DNA of 64,000 nt from contig PLXW01000055.1 in NCBI GenBank assembly GCA_003151595.1, positions 47,432 to 111,431 of the forward strand, read 5' to 3'. Positions 24,585 through 33,829 of this stretch are shown here, piece after piece. The notes under the pieces were generated by a model. The model worked only from the letters and a program-made list of their open reading frames with translations, did no database searches and was not told the DNA's origin. Each line of letters starts with the position of its first letter. Position 1 is the first letter of the stretch. The position numbers and the translations under genes are program-made. Source of the stretch: Myxococcales bacterium (GTDB taxonomy: Bacteria; Myxococcota; Polyangia; Polyangiales; Polyangiaceae).

Positions 24585-26030
24585 ATGTCGACTCCCAAGA
24601 AACAAGCGATGATCGAAGACGACGAGTGGACGCTCTCGGCGGAGCCCACCATCGTTCGCGCTACGCCCGCGCCGCGGATGCCGCCTTCTTCCCCGAGCCT
24701 GGTCTCTCCGCGAAGCGACGAGCGCCCGTCCTACGGCACGATGCCGCGCTCGGAACGCCCGCGCCCCGACGACACGATCGTCGCGTCGACCCCGTACGCG
24801 TTCCACGCCACGGCCGCGGTGCAGCTGGCGGAGCTGATGGACGGTTCGGCCACCATCGTCACGCACGAGCCGCACTATCACGAGGGGCCGCAGACCGGAG
24901 CCGCCAGGAGCGAAGCGACCGTCCCCCCGGAGAACGTGGGGACCAAGCCCCTGTTCGACTCGATGAAGCTGAACAAGCTCGTCGTGTCGTCCTACAAGGT
25001 GATGGGGTTCGCGGTCCTGTTGACGATCCTTCTCGGGCTCGCCTCGTTCATCGCGACGAACCTCTTCTACATGATCAACGAGAGCTGGGTGACCCCCATG
25101 CAGCTCTCCTCGACGGACCCGCGTGTCCTTCAGCTCACGCAGCAGTACTCGGCGGCGAAGGCCGCGCGCGACGGCGTGGCGACCCAGAAGCTCGAGCTCG
25201 GGTCGCGCCTCATGGACTCGACGCGAATCATCGCCAGCGAAGGGAAGTTTCAGGCGGCCTTCGACGAAGCGATGAAGGCCGATCTGCAAGATCGCTCGGG
25301 GCAGCTGGAGGAGTTTCGCAAGCTGATAGGGAACCTCCAGAGGACGCGGCGTGACGTCGCGGCGGCCAATCGCGCGTACACGAACATCTCGAAGGAGCAA
25401 CTCAAGAAGGAGTTCGCGGCGGGCCTCATCGACAAGGACGCGCAGGTCAAAGGGGGCTACGAGCTCGCGGAGATCCAGGGGGCGAACCTCGGGCTCCACG
25501 AGAAGAACGTCGAGATCGACGCGCGGGTGATGGATCTGCAGCGCCAGGTCGCGTCGCTCCAGACCGCCGGCGCGCACGGCGACGGAGCGATGAGCTACGA
25601 GATCTTGCACATGCGACACGAGTACGAACAGTCCGTGCTCACGTCGAAGAAAGCCGCTGACGACGCCGACGCGCTCACCAAGAGCATCGCCATGTTCGAC
25701 AAGACGCTGGCCGACTACGACGTGCAGCTCGCGCGCATCGAGAAGGCGCCGTACGTGCAGGCCGCGGACAAGAGCGTGAGCACGGCGTTCGTGCCGTACG
25801 ACAACGTTTCCGCCATCCAGGTCGGCGACAAGGTCTACAAGTGCAGCGTGGGATTCCTCTTTTGCAGCAAGGTGGGCAAGGTCGCCGAAGTGCTCGACGG
25901 TGAGATTCTCGGCAAGCACCCGTTCCACAATCGCGAGCTGCGCGGCGTGCTCATCCGACTCGAGCTCACCGATCCGAAGGCGATCGAGAAGCCGGTGCTT
26001 CATCTCGGTCGGGCGCCCCTCGGGATCTAG
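24585..26030 (+). CDS. HlyD-like membrane fusion/adaptor protein
   Basis: A 481-residue inner-membrane protein. About 120 residues of acidic, Pro/Thr-rich cytoplasmic tail come first. One transmembrane helix follows (VLLTILLGLASFIATNLFYM, about 145-165). A long periplasmic coiled-coil region then spans about 190-390 (e.g. RVMDLQRQVASLQTAG, SYEILHMRHEYEQSV). It ends in a beta-rich domain with AIQVGDKVYKCSVG, the lipoyl/beta-barrel part seen in HlyD adaptors such as those of synthase-dependent polysaccharide export. The ATG at 24585 is favoured because the earlier frame runs inside the GT2 gene. It would link the synthase to the outer-membrane exit. Confidence 0.8.
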   Translation: MSTPKKQAMIEDDEWTLSAEPTIVRATPAPRMPPSSPSLVSPRSDERPSYGTMPRSERPRPDDTIVASTPYAFHATAAVQLAELMDGSATIVTHEPHYHEGPQTGAARSEATVPPENVGTKPLFDSMKLNKLVVSSYKVMGFAVLLTILLGLASFIATNLFYMINESWVTPMQLSSTDPRVLQLTQQYSAAKAARDGVATQKLELGSRLMDSTRIIASEGKFQAAFDEAMKADLQDRSGQLEEFRKLIGNLQRTRRDVAAANRAYTNISKEQLKKEFAAGLIDKDAQVKGGYELAEIQGANLGLHEKNVEIDARVMDLQRQVASLQTAGAHGDGAMSYEILHMRHEYEQSVLTSKKAADDADALTKSIAMFDKTLADYDVQLARIEKAPYVQAADKSVSTAFVPYDNVSAIQVGDKVYKCSVGFLFCSKVGKVAEVLDGEILGKHPFHNRELRGVLIRLELTDPKAIEKPVLHLGRAPLGI

Positions 26031-26035
26031 AACGC

Positions 26036-27178
26036 ATGCGAGTCTGGACTTTGGTCGCCGCGGGGGTCGCCGCGGGTGTGCTCGTGGCGAGCGCCGCGCG
26101 CGCAGAGCCGACAGCGACACCGAAGGGGGCTGACCGCTCCACCAACGCGGAGAAAGACGCCGACGCCTACTGCCGATGGGTGAAGGCGATCGCCGCGTCG
26201 AACGCGGACGTGCTGGTGGCGCCGTCGGTCTATGCGACGGGCGGGTACGTCAGCGGCGCCGACATCACGTTAGGTGCGTCGACGCTCCCGCCTACCCAGC
26301 GGGTCATCGCCGGGGCGCTCTACTCGTTCGGGTCGCTGAACCGTGGTCTCGCGATGCTCTCCCAGGCCGACGCCGAGTGCCGGCGCTACCGGGCGGACGC
26401 GCAGCTTCACGCGTACATCGAGCGCAACCGCGACGGGATCAGCGTCCGGTCGCTCTCCGCCAAGGTCAAGGTGCTGGACGGCGCGCTCCCGCGTGCCGCC
26501 GAGATCCTCGTCTTCGAGAAGGGGCTCCTCACGCAATCGCGCCTCACGGTCGACGAATTTGCAGGAACGCAGCTTCGCGTCGACACCCTCCGGCAGATCG
26601 ACAGCGACGCTCACCAGCAGATGACCGCGATGGCCTCGGCGCCGCCGACGCCTCACAAGTCGATCCGCCAGGTGGTCGCCGATCGCGACGAAGCCGAGGT
26701 CGAGGTCGAGGGCGAGGACGGGCGCGTCCGCGCGTCGTACGGCTGGGATCTCGGCCTCCGCGGTGGGCTCGACAAGATTTTCGGCGTGACGAACAACGCC
26801 CCTTACTTCGCGATGGCGACGCTCACGCTGAACCTGGGATGGTTCTTCCAGGGGGGCGCGAACTCCGACGCACGCCAGGCTCGGCGCGAGTGGGTGCACG
26901 CGCAAGTCGAGGGCGACGACGATCGGATCGAGCAGGTGCTCCAGCGGTTGCGATCTCTGCGCGAGTCCGAGACGTCACGCTTGCGCGAGAGCACCGCGCT
27001 GCTCGCCGATCTGGAGGCGCGCTACAAGTCGGTCGGCAGCATCGGCGGCGAGAAGGCGCGCGCCTTCGCCGACTTCGTCTGGTTCGATCTGGTACGGGTC
27101 CAGTCGGAGCATGCGTATTTCGTCGAGCACGTTCGTGAGCTCGATGAGCTCATCGGCGACGGTGAGGGTGCTCAATGA
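26036..27178 (+). CDS. Exported helical protein, TolC-like
   Basis: A 380-residue exported protein. The signal peptide VWTLVAAGVAAGVLVASAARA has an ordinary cleavage site. The mature protein is largely helical (LNRGLAMLSQADAECRRY, RIEQVLQRLRSLRESE). A beta-strand-like segment in the middle (SYGWDLGLRGG, ATLTLNLGWFFQGG) resembles the outer-membrane strand of TolC proteins. In that family a barrel is followed by periplasmic helices; only about one repeat unit is apparent here. It begins 5 bases after the adaptor stop and overlaps the next gene by ATGA. Its place beside an HlyD-like adaptor favours an export channel role. Confidence 0.7.
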   Translation: MRVWTLVAAGVAAGVLVASAARAEPTATPKGADRSTNAEKDADAYCRWVKAIAASNADVLVAPSVYATGGYVSGADITLGASTLPPTQRVIAGALYSFGSLNRGLAMLSQADAECRRYRADAQLHAYIERNRDGISVRSLSAKVKVLDGALPRAAEILVFEKGLLTQSRLTVDEFAGTQLRVDTLRQIDSDAHQQMTAMASAPPTPHKSIRQVVADRDEAEVEVEGEDGRVRASYGWDLGLRGGLDKIFGVTNNAPYFAMATLTLNLGWFFQGGANSDARQARREWVHAQVEGDDDRIEQVLQRLRSLRESETSRLRESTALLADLEARYKSVGSIGGEKARAFADFVWFDLVRVQSEHAYFVEHVRELDELIGDGEGAQ

Positions 27179-27981
27179 CGTCGTGCAACAGCAGATCGAT
27201 AACCAGCTGGGTGGCCATGGCATCGTTTTCCTTGCTCACGTCGTGTGGGCGCGCCGAGATCCCGACGGCGTCCGAAGCGACGCCCGCCGCTGCCGCATCT
27301 TCTCCGTCGGAGCTCGTCCCCGCGCCACAACCTGCGGCCGTCGTGCCGAGCGCGCCGCGTCCGGGCGCTGGCGGGGCGGACGCGATCGCGGTCAGTCACC
27401 TCTGCGTGACGAGCGGCGCCATCGAGCCCCGAGGCGACACGCGCTTCGCAATCACCGCCCCCACGTTCCGCGCGGTCTCGTCGTCGCCGACCGAGCCGCA
27501 CGCCGAAGTGCGCTTCACTTACCTGGGACCGACCGCAGAAACGCGCGCGTTGGGCTCCGGCGCGGTACGTCAGCAGCTCGGCTTGAAGCTGCGCGCCCAG
27601 GACCCGTGCAATCTGGTTTACGTCATGTGGCGCTTCGAGCCTGAGAACAAGCTGGTGGTCTCGGTGAAGCGGAACCCGGGCGCGCGCACGTCCGCCGAGT
27701 GCGGCAACCGTGGGTATTCGAATCTCCGTGGTCTATTGAGCGCGCCCGTGCCGCCCGTCAGTCCGGGCTCGTCGCACGCGCTGCGCGCGGAGATCGCCGG
27801 CGCGACGCTACAGGTCTGGGCCGACGACGTGCTCGTGTGGAAGGGCGATCTCGGCGCCGAAGCGCTGGCGATCGACGGCCCCATCGGCTTGCGTACGGAC
27901 AACGTTCACGTCGAGGCCGAGCTGCGTGGAGCGGCTCGCGGCGCAGCGGCATCGTGCGGGCAGGGTGGCGACGGTGACTGA
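27175..27981 (+). CDS. Lipoprotein of the polysaccharide operon
   Basis: A 268-residue lipoprotein. The signal peptide is SWVAMASFSLLTSCG with a lipobox Cys near 24. An Ala/Pro linker leads to a beta-sandwich-like domain (RFTYLGPTAETRALGSG, NLVYVMWRFEPENKLVVSV, ATLQVWADDVLVWKGDL). The later strands resemble a concanavalin/laminin-G type jelly roll that binds glycans. That would suit a secretion operon, but it is an inference from pattern. The ATG overlaps the stop of the preceding gene, so it is translationally coupled to it. Confidence 0.75.
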   Translation: MTSCNSRSITSWVAMASFSLLTSCGRAEIPTASEATPAAAASSPSELVPAPQPAAVVPSAPRPGAGGADAIAVSHLCVTSGAIEPRGDTRFAITAPTFRAVSSSPTEPHAEVRFTYLGPTAETRALGSGAVRQQLGLKLRAQDPCNLVYVMWRFEPENKLVVSVKRNPGARTSAECGNRGYSNLRGLLSAPVPPVSPGSSHALRAEIAGATLQVWADDVLVWKGDLGAEALAIDGPIGLRTDNVHVEAELRGAARGAAASCGQGGDGD

Positions 27982-28155
27982 GTATTCTGCAATCCACCTC
28001 GATGACAGATCGCGCTCACATGACTCGAGTGACTCGAACGCGATCCAGGCTTTCGAATTTCTGAAAATGCGGCTCTCACGAAAATTGTTGTCAGATGGAG
28101 CCCGACCCAAAGGAAGGGGTGGCCCGGGTGCACGTAGCATCGTAAGAGGTGGCTT

Positions 28156-29361
28156 ATGAACGTACACTCACTCCCGTCGAGCTCCACGCTCCGGGCGGCG
28201 GCACGAAGCGTCGACGTCGAGCGGCCGAGCCCGCGCACGCTCCGTCGACACGCCGCGTGGGTGACGAGACCGGGGCGCGAGGCGCAATCGGCGTACTTCT
28301 ATCGCCAGTCTGACGGCGCGCTCTTCAAGACGCGCCCCGCCGATCTCCTCGCGTCCGACGACGTATTCACGTCGGATGCGTTCCTAGGATGGGCGCCGCT
28401 AAAGGCGTACCTCGATCTCACCAACCGCTGCAATCTGGCCTGTCGCCACTGCATCACCGATTCGTCCCCGGCAGTCGATACGTCCGTCGAGCTCACGGGG
28501 GAGCGCATCGTCGGTATCGTCGGCGAGCTCGCGAGCCTCGGCGTGCTCGAGCTTGGCGTCGCGGGGGGTGAGCCGTTCCTCCACCCGCAGTGGGCGGCGA
28601 TCATGCGCGAAGTGACCGCGCAGGGAATGAACCTCATCGTCACGACCAACGGCCTCCTCTTCGACGCCACGATGCTCGACGAGCTCCGCGCGATCGAGCC
28701 GCTGGACGTTCGCGTGAGCTTCGACGGCGGCCCCCGCTTTCACGACCAGGTTCGCGGCAAGGGGACCTACCAGGGAGCGCTCGCCGGGCTGGCGTCGCTC
28801 ATTCACGCGGGCATTCCCGCGACCGCGCGCCTCACGCTCTGTCGCGGGGGGGAAGACGAGCTCCCGGCGCTCTTCGACGACATACGCGCCATCGGTGCAA
28901 CCAAGGTGAAGGTCGCGCTGGCGAAGCCTTCGGGGCGCGCGGCGACGTCGTCGGGGCGGCATCTGGTCGTCGACGCCGTGGACCCGGTGATCTTGAAGAA
29001 CATGGAAGACCAGTGCGTCGAGCGCGGCTTGCGCCTTCAACTGGCCGCCGACGACTTCGAGGTCGAAGTCACGGACGGCTCGCTGTCCAAGCTCCGTGAC
29101 ATCGATCGCCCGAACTGTGGTGCAGGTTACGAGACCTGTCACATCACGCCGCGCGGCGAGCTGCTGGCTTGCGCGGCGATCCGCAATCTTCCGTTTGGTA
29201 CCTTGCAGACCCTCTCCTTCCTTGAAGCGTGGGAGGGGCATATCGCGCGCCGCTACCGCGAGCGCGCAGGCGAGGCGACGACGCGACGGCTCTGCGATGC
29301 GATCGGAGACCCGAGCGCCGCGGCTCCGATTCCCCTTCGGCGCAAGACGCAGGCCACATAG
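28156..29361 (+). CDS. Radical SAM enzyme with SPASM-like C-terminus
   Basis: A 401-residue radical SAM protein. The [4Fe-4S] site is CNLACRHC (Cys 92, 96, 99). GVAGGEPFLHPQW is the usual GGEP motif, and VTTNGLLFDA and VRVSFDGGP follow. The C-terminal region has NCGAGYETCHITPRGELLAC with further cysteines, as in SPASM-type auxiliary clusters of PqqE and peptide-maturing enzymes. About 80 N-terminal residues before the barrel may be a substrate-recognition region. No partner is adjacent. A 174-base gap with an AT-rich patch precedes the ATG. Possible roles are peptide modification or cofactor synthesis. The substrate is not identifiable here. Confidence 0.88.
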   Translation: MNVHSLPSSSTLRAAARSVDVERPSPRTLRRHAAWVTRPGREAQSAYFYRQSDGALFKTRPADLLASDDVFTSDAFLGWAPLKAYLDLTNRCNLACRHCITDSSPAVDTSVELTGERIVGIVGELASLGVLELGVAGGEPFLHPQWAAIMREVTAQGMNLIVTTNGLLFDATMLDELRAIEPLDVRVSFDGGPRFHDQVRGKGTYQGALAGLASLIHAGIPATARLTLCRGGEDELPALFDDIRAIGATKVKVALAKPSGRAATSSGRHLVVDAVDPVILKNMEDQCVERGLRLQLAADDFEVEVTDGSLSKLRDIDRPNCGAGYETCHITPRGELLACAAIRNLPFGTLQTLSFLEAWEGHIARRYRERAGEATTRRLCDAIGDPSAAAPIPLRRKTQAT

Positions 29362-29375
29362 CGCAGCCCCTTCGG

Positions 29376-30356
29376 CTACTTCGCGAGGCGGCGCACCTCT
29401 CCGGTCACGCCGTCGCCCAGGGTCGTCCAGTAGACGCTCGTGGCGTCGAGCGCGATCGCCCACGGGCCGCGCTCGTTGGCGGCGATCACGATCGGCTGCG
29501 TCGCGCCGCGCGCGAGCTTCGTGACCGTGCCGAGGTTCACGTCGGTCCAGTAGACGCCACTCGCGTCGACAGCGATATCGACCACCCAGTTCTGGGTCGA
29601 TGAGAGCACCGTCGTGGGGCCGCCACCGAGCGGTGCAGAGACGACCGCGTCGACGCCGTATTCCCCCGCGACCCAGTATGCCGTCGTGTCGTCGACCGCG
29701 ACGCGCATCGGGGTCGTTTGCTGGCTGGCGAGCGTGAGCGGCGCTGCCCGGGCGAACGCGAGCTGCGAGATCGTCCCGTGATCGGAGCTGCACCAAACGA
29801 TCGCCGACGACGACGCGGCAATGCTCTGCACGTCGCCGGGCGTGACGAGGACAGGGGGTGCCGCGCCCCACGCCGCCGGGACCTCGACGACGCCGCTGGC
29901 GGTTCCGGCGTACAGGTGCGCGCCGACGAACGCGAGGTCGTTGGGGAAGGCCGTCGTGCCGATCGCCTCGACCGTGCCACCTCCGATCGGGGCGCGCTCG
30001 AGGGTCGCGCCTTCGTAGTCCGTCCAGTAGACGTGGGACGCGTCGACCGCGATGCCGTACGGGTAGCTGCGCCCGGTCGCGAGATCGATGCGTGCGCCGG
30101 TGGTCAGAGAAATCTCGGAGACGGTGCCGCCTTGGTATCCGGTGAAGTAGGCGTTCTTGGTATCGACCGCGAGGCGCATGAGCGGAGCACCGGCGGAGGT
30201 CGCGAGCGTTTGCGGGCCGGCGGCCGCGTCGACGACGGGCGGCGGTGGCGGCTCGACCCAGCGGGCTTCGTGGAGGCCGGCGTCGTCTCCCGAGCGACCA
30301 CCGCAGGCGAGAGCAGCGAGGGAGAGGAAGAAAGCGAAAGAGGAAGCGAAGCGCAT
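29376..30356 (-). CDS. Lipoprotein with YWTD-type beta-propeller
   Basis: A 326-residue lipoprotein. Signal peptide and lipobox LAALACGG. The mature part consists of about six propeller blades with recurring VDxxxVYWTD-like strands (VDASHVYWTDYEGATLERA; VDASGVYWTDVNLGTVTKLA; LDATSVYWTTLGDG). Many such single-propeller lipoproteins are found in myxobacteria, and their ligands are unknown. The start is the ATG read from 30356; a longer frame upstream lacks a signal peptide at its own start. It follows the kinase gene on the same strand after 134 bases. Confidence 0.85.
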   Translation of the reverse strand: MRFASSFAFFLSLAALACGGRSGDDAGLHEARWVEPPPPPVVDAAAGPQTLATSAGAPLMRLAVDTKNAYFTGYQGGTVSEISLTTGARIDLATGRSYPYGIAVDASHVYWTDYEGATLERAPIGGGTVEAIGTTAFPNDLAFVGAHLYAGTASGVVEVPAAWGAAPPVLVTPGDVQSIAASSSAIVWCSSDHGTISQLAFARAAPLTLASQQTTPMRVAVDDTTAYWVAGEYGVDAVVSAPLGGGPTTVLSSTQNWVVDIAVDASGVYWTDVNLGTVTKLARGATQPIVIAANERGPWAIALDATSVYWTTLGDGVTGEVRRLAK

Positions 30357-30490
30357 GCAGCGCCTAGTGCAAACAGAGGGCCCAGCGGAGCGGAGCGAGA
30401 GACGCGCGGATTCGCGCTGGTCTGCCGGCGCGCCAGGTGAGCCAGGAGTGACGCGGGTGTCGCGGGTCGCGCCGACGATTGGCGCCGGAC

Positions 30491-31483
30491 TCACCCGCGA
30501 AGCAGGTCCGCCCAGGTCTCGCGCTGCGCGCGTTCGCCGGGAAAGAGCTCCTCGATGAGCGCCGCTGCGCGCGACTCCATGGTCTCCGCCGCAGACGTGC
30601 GCCGCACGAAGGCGTCGAGATCCTTCGCCATGGCCGCGGCGTCGACGTACCGATCGTCGCGCTTGGGCATCAGCGCTTCCCACACGATCGCCCAGAGCTC
30701 CTCGGGATACCCCGGCACGATCTCCGTCGGGTCGGGGACGTTGCCGTCGCGAATGGCGAGCACGGTCGCGACATCCGTGTCGCGCTTCCAGAGGCGCAAT
30801 CCCGTGGTGAGCTCCCAGAGCGTCGCGCCCAACGTGTAGAGGTCACTGCGGTGATCGATCGTGCGGTCCTTCACCTGTTCGGGTGACAGGTACGGGACCT
30901 TGCCTTTGACGATCCCCTGAGAGCTCTTGGTGCTGCGCCGGAGCGTCTTGGCCAGACCGAAGTCGATGAGCTTCACGCGCCCGTCGTAGGTGACGAGGAT
31001 GTTCGTGGGGTTGGCGTCGCGGTGAATGAGGTCGAGGCGCACGCCGTCGTCGTCGGTGATCCGGTGCGCGTAGTCGAGCGCGTCGGCGACGCGCGCGCAG
31101 ATCCAGGCGGCGAGCTCGATCGGCATTCGCGCTCCGCGGCGGACGCACTCGTCGCTGAGGTCGGCCACGGCGCGGCCGAGGATCAGCTCCATGGCGATGA
31201 AGGCGTGCCCTTCGTCGAGGCTCGCTTCGATCGTCTCGACGATGTTCGGGTGGGAGAGGCGCGAGAGGAGCTTCGCTTCGTCGTGGAACATGTCGACGTA
31301 CTGCTGATCACGCAGGAGCTCTTCCTTGATGACCTTCAGCGCGAAGAGGCGGGGCGCGCCGGCGGGGGAGACGGCGCGGCCGACGTAGAGCGTGGCCATG
31401 CCTCCGGTGGCGAGCGGCGCGAGGACGTCGTAGCGGCCGAGGCGTGTGGGGGAGGGGGGCGTAGGCAACGCCTGAACGAGCAT
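30491..31483 (-). CDS. Eukaryote-like Ser/Thr protein kinase
   Basis: A 330-residue soluble kinase. The N-lobe has LATGGMATLYVGRA (P-loop) and ALKVIKEE (Lys). The catalytic loop is LIHRDANPTNILV (Asp near 154), followed by LIDFGLAK (DFG) and YLSPEQ as the APE equivalent. No transmembrane or sensor domain follows; the protein ends shortly after the kinase fold. HRDANPTN replaces the more common HRDLKPEN, a variant common in myxobacterial kinases. It lies 26 bases downstream of arsJ on the same strand, so it may be transcribed from the arsenic promoter. Any role in arsenic response is speculative. Confidence 0.93.
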   Translation of the reverse strand: MLVQALPTPPSPTRLGRYDVLAPLATGGMATLYVGRAVSPAGAPRLFALKVIKEELLRDQQYVDMFHDEAKLLSRLSHPNIVETIEASLDEGHAFIAMELILGRAVADLSDECVRRGARMPIELAAWICARVADALDYAHRITDDDGVRLDLIHRDANPTNILVTYDGRVKLIDFGLAKTLRRSTKSSQGIVKGKVPYLSPEQVKDRTIDHRSDLYTLGATLWELTTGLRLWKRDTDVATVLAIRDGNVPDPTEIVPGYPEELWAIVWEALMPKRDDRYVDAAAMAKDLDAFVRRTSAAETMESRAAALIEELFPGERAQRETWADLLRG

Positions 31484-31509
31484 ACGTCGAGGGGGCGACT
31501 CCCGGGAGG

Positions 31510-32757
31510 TCAGTCTGCCGTATCGGGCTTCATCTCGTTCAACCGCGCGGACGAGTTGCTGTGCGGGAGTAGCAACGACAGCGCGCCAGCGAATCCCGCG
31601 AAGACGACGGACCCCCAGAGACACCCGATGACCCCGTAGCGCTGAAACAGGATGCCCGAGAGCAACGTCCCCACGAGGCGACCGCCGGCGTTCGCCATGT
31701 AATAGAAGCCGACGTTCATCGCGACCTTGTCGCCGTCCGAGTACGCGAGAATCAGATACGAGTGGACCGACGAGTTGACGGCGAAGACGGCGCCAAAGAG
31801 ACCGAGGCCGCCGAGGATGACGGCCGTAGGCGCATAGCCAGCCGTGAGCCCCGCTGCGACGAGGGCCGTCACCGCGGTGAGAAGGAACGCGAGCACCTGA
31901 GCTGCGCGGCCCTGCGGGGCGCGGCCTCCCGTCCAGCGGCCGATGAACGCCGGGGCAGCTGACTGGATGACGCCATAGCCGATCACCCAGAGCGCGAGGA
32001 AGCTCCCGACCTCGGTGAACCCCCACCCCAGATTCACCGACAGGAAAACCGGGACGCCCACGACGAACCAGATGTCCCGCGCCCCGAAGAGAAAGAACCT
32101 CGCGGCGGAGAGGATGTTCACCTCCCGCGTCTTCGAGAGGAGGCCTTTGAACTTGCTCTTGGCCTTCGACTTCCCCAGCTCTCCCGGCAAGGAGAGAACG
32201 GATCCGATCAGCACCGCGCCGAGACCGACCGCCATCGCGAAGAGCGAGCGGCGGTAGCCGAGCACGGCGAGGAGAAACCCACCGAGGAAGAATCCGGCGC
32301 CCTTGAGCGCGTTCTTCGACCCCGTGAGGATCGCGACCCACTTGAAGAGCGACGACTCCCGGTTCGCCGGCACGAGGAGCTTGATGGTGCTCTTGGAGCT
32401 CATCTTCGTGAGGTCCTTCGCGATCCCCGAGAGGGACTGCGCCGCCATGACGTAGGCCACCGAGAGCGCCTGCGGCCACGAAGGGACGACGAGCCCCAGC
32501 ATCACGAGAGCGACGACCTGGAGAGCCAACCCGCCGAGCAACGTCACGCGCAACCCCATCCTCGACGCCAACCATCCCCCGACGAGGTTCGTGACGACGC
32601 CGAAGAGCTCGTAGAACAGAAACAGGAACGCGAGCTGGACCGGGCTGTACCCGAGCGCGTGGAAGTGGAGGAGCACGAGCATCCTCAGCGCGCCGTCCGT
32701 GAGCGTGAACGCCCAGTAGGCGATCGTCACCAGGACATAGTTGCGAATGCCGCTCAT
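31510..32757 (-). CDS. arsJ: Organoarsenical efflux MFS transporter ArsJ
   Basis: A 415-residue major facilitator protein with about 12 transmembrane helices. The N-terminus RNYVLVTIAYWAFTLTDGAL matches ArsJ, which exports 1-arseno-3-phosphoglycerate made by the partner GAPDH. VNSSVHSYLILAY and NVGFYYMANAGGRLVGT are further family-typical blocks. The GAPDH gene directly upstream gives strong contextual support. The ATG read from 32757 is chosen because it aligns with known ArsJ starts; a GTG at 32766 would overlap the GAPDH stop as GTGA. Together the pair converts arsenate into an exportable form. Confidence 0.94.
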   Translation of the reverse strand: MSGIRNYVLVTIAYWAFTLTDGALRMLVLLHFHALGYSPVQLAFLFLFYELFGVVTNLVGGWLASRMGLRVTLLGGLALQVVALVMLGLVVPSWPQALSVAYVMAAQSLSGIAKDLTKMSSKSTIKLLVPANRESSLFKWVAILTGSKNALKGAGFFLGGFLLAVLGYRRSLFAMAVGLGAVLIGSVLSLPGELGKSKAKSKFKGLLSKTREVNILSAARFFLFGARDIWFVVGVPVFLSVNLGWGFTEVGSFLALWVIGYGVIQSAAPAFIGRWTGGRAPQGRAAQVLAFLLTAVTALVAAGLTAGYAPTAVILGGLGLFGAVFAVNSSVHSYLILAYSDGDKVAMNVGFYYMANAGGRLVGTLLSGILFQRYGVIGCLWGSVVFAGFAGALSLLLPHSNSSARLNEMKPDTAD

Positions 32758-32762
32758 CGCGG

Positions 32763-33773
32763 TCACCGAAGGCTCTGGGCGACCTTCCGTGCGAGCTCCA
32801 TCATCCGGTTCACGTACCCGATCTCGTTGTCGTACCAGGCGAGGATCTTCACGCTGGTTCCGTCGACGACCATCGTCGAGGGGGCGTCGATGATCGCGGA
32901 CCGGGGGTCGTCCTTGAAGTCCACGGAGACGAGCGGTCGCTCCTCGTATCCAAGGATCCCCTTCAAGGGGCCCTCCGCCGCCTTCCGGAGCAGCGCATTG
33001 ACCTCTTCCACGGTCGTCGGCCTGGAGACCTCGAACACGCAGTCGGTCAACGAGGCGTTCAAGAGCGGCACGCGGACCGCGATGCCGTTCAACTTGCCCT
33101 TCAACTCGGGATAGATGAGGGAGATCGCCGTCGCCGATCCCGTGCTGGTCGGAATGAGAGAGAGGCTACTGGCCCGCGCCCTGCGGAGGTCTTTGTGCGG
33201 GGCATCCACGACGGTCTGGGTGTTCGTGATGTCGTGGATGGTCGTGATGACGCCGTGCCGGATGCCGATCCCTTCGTGGATGACTTTCACGACGGGAGCC
33301 AGGCAGTTCGTCGTGCAGGACGCCGCCGTCAGCAAGTGATGCTTCCTGGGGTCATAGAGGTCGTCGTTCACGCCGACGACCACGTTCAGCGCGTCCTCCT
33401 TCACGGGGGCGGCCACGATGACCTTCTTCACCCCTTGCGCGAAGTACGGAGCGAGGAGCGCAGCCGTCCTGAATTTTCCGGAGCACTCCAGCACGATCTC
33501 CGCGCCGTGGTCGTTCCAGGGCACGTCGCCCGGGGAGCTGTGCCCGGTGAACGGGATCTCCTTGCCTGCGATGGCAATGGCGTTCGTCCTGGCGCTCACG
33601 TCCTGGTTCCATCGGCCGTGAACCGAGTCGAAGGTCAGCAGATGCGCACCGATCTCGCTGCCGCCTTTGACCTCGTTGATGTGGACGAACTCGAAGTCCG
33701 GCCAATCCCACGCGGCTCGCAGCGCGAGCCGGCCCATGCGTCCGAAACCGTTGATCCCGATGCGCGTCTTCAT
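32763..33773 (-). CDS. ArsJ-associated glyceraldehyde-3-phosphate dehydrogenase
   Basis: A 336-residue GAPDH-family enzyme. It starts [20 protein letters not shown] and carries the catalytic [19 protein letters not shown] (nucleophilic Cys). [19 protein letters not shown] differs from glycolytic GAPDH (usually THAYTNDQ) and fits the arsenic-operon subgroup. It would use arsenate in place of phosphate to give unstable 1-arseno-3-phosphoglycerate, which ArsJ pumps out. It lies between arsM and arsJ, 56 bases after arsM and nearly touching arsJ. The gene is intact and of normal length. Confidence 0.94.
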   Translation of the reverse strand: MKTRIGINGFGRMGRLALRAAWDWPDFEFVHINEVKGGSEIGAHLLTFDSVHGRWNQDVSARTNAIAIAGKEIPFTGHSSPGDVPWNDHGAEIVLECSGKFRTAALLAPYFAQGVKKVIVAAPVKEDALNVVVGVNDDLYDPRKHHLLTAASCTTNCLAPVVKVIHEGIGIRHGVITTIHDITNTQTVVDAPHKDLRRARASSLSLIPTSTGSATAISLIYPELKGKLNGIAVRVPLLNASLTDCVFEVSRPTTVEEVNALLRKAAEGPLKGILGYEERPLVSVDFKDDPRSAIIDAPSTMVVDGTSVKILAWYDNEIGYVNRMMELARKVAQSLR

Positions 33774-33829
33774 CTTGCGGTCCTTCTTGCCGTCTGCCGT
33801 CCGTTCGACTGAACCAGCACGGGCCAGGC

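Noticed and set aside
27926..28159. Small frames before the radical SAM gene as a RiPP precursor
   Set aside because: No leader/core pattern, no ribosome site, and the longer one overlaps the 3' end of the previous gene and the radical SAM start.
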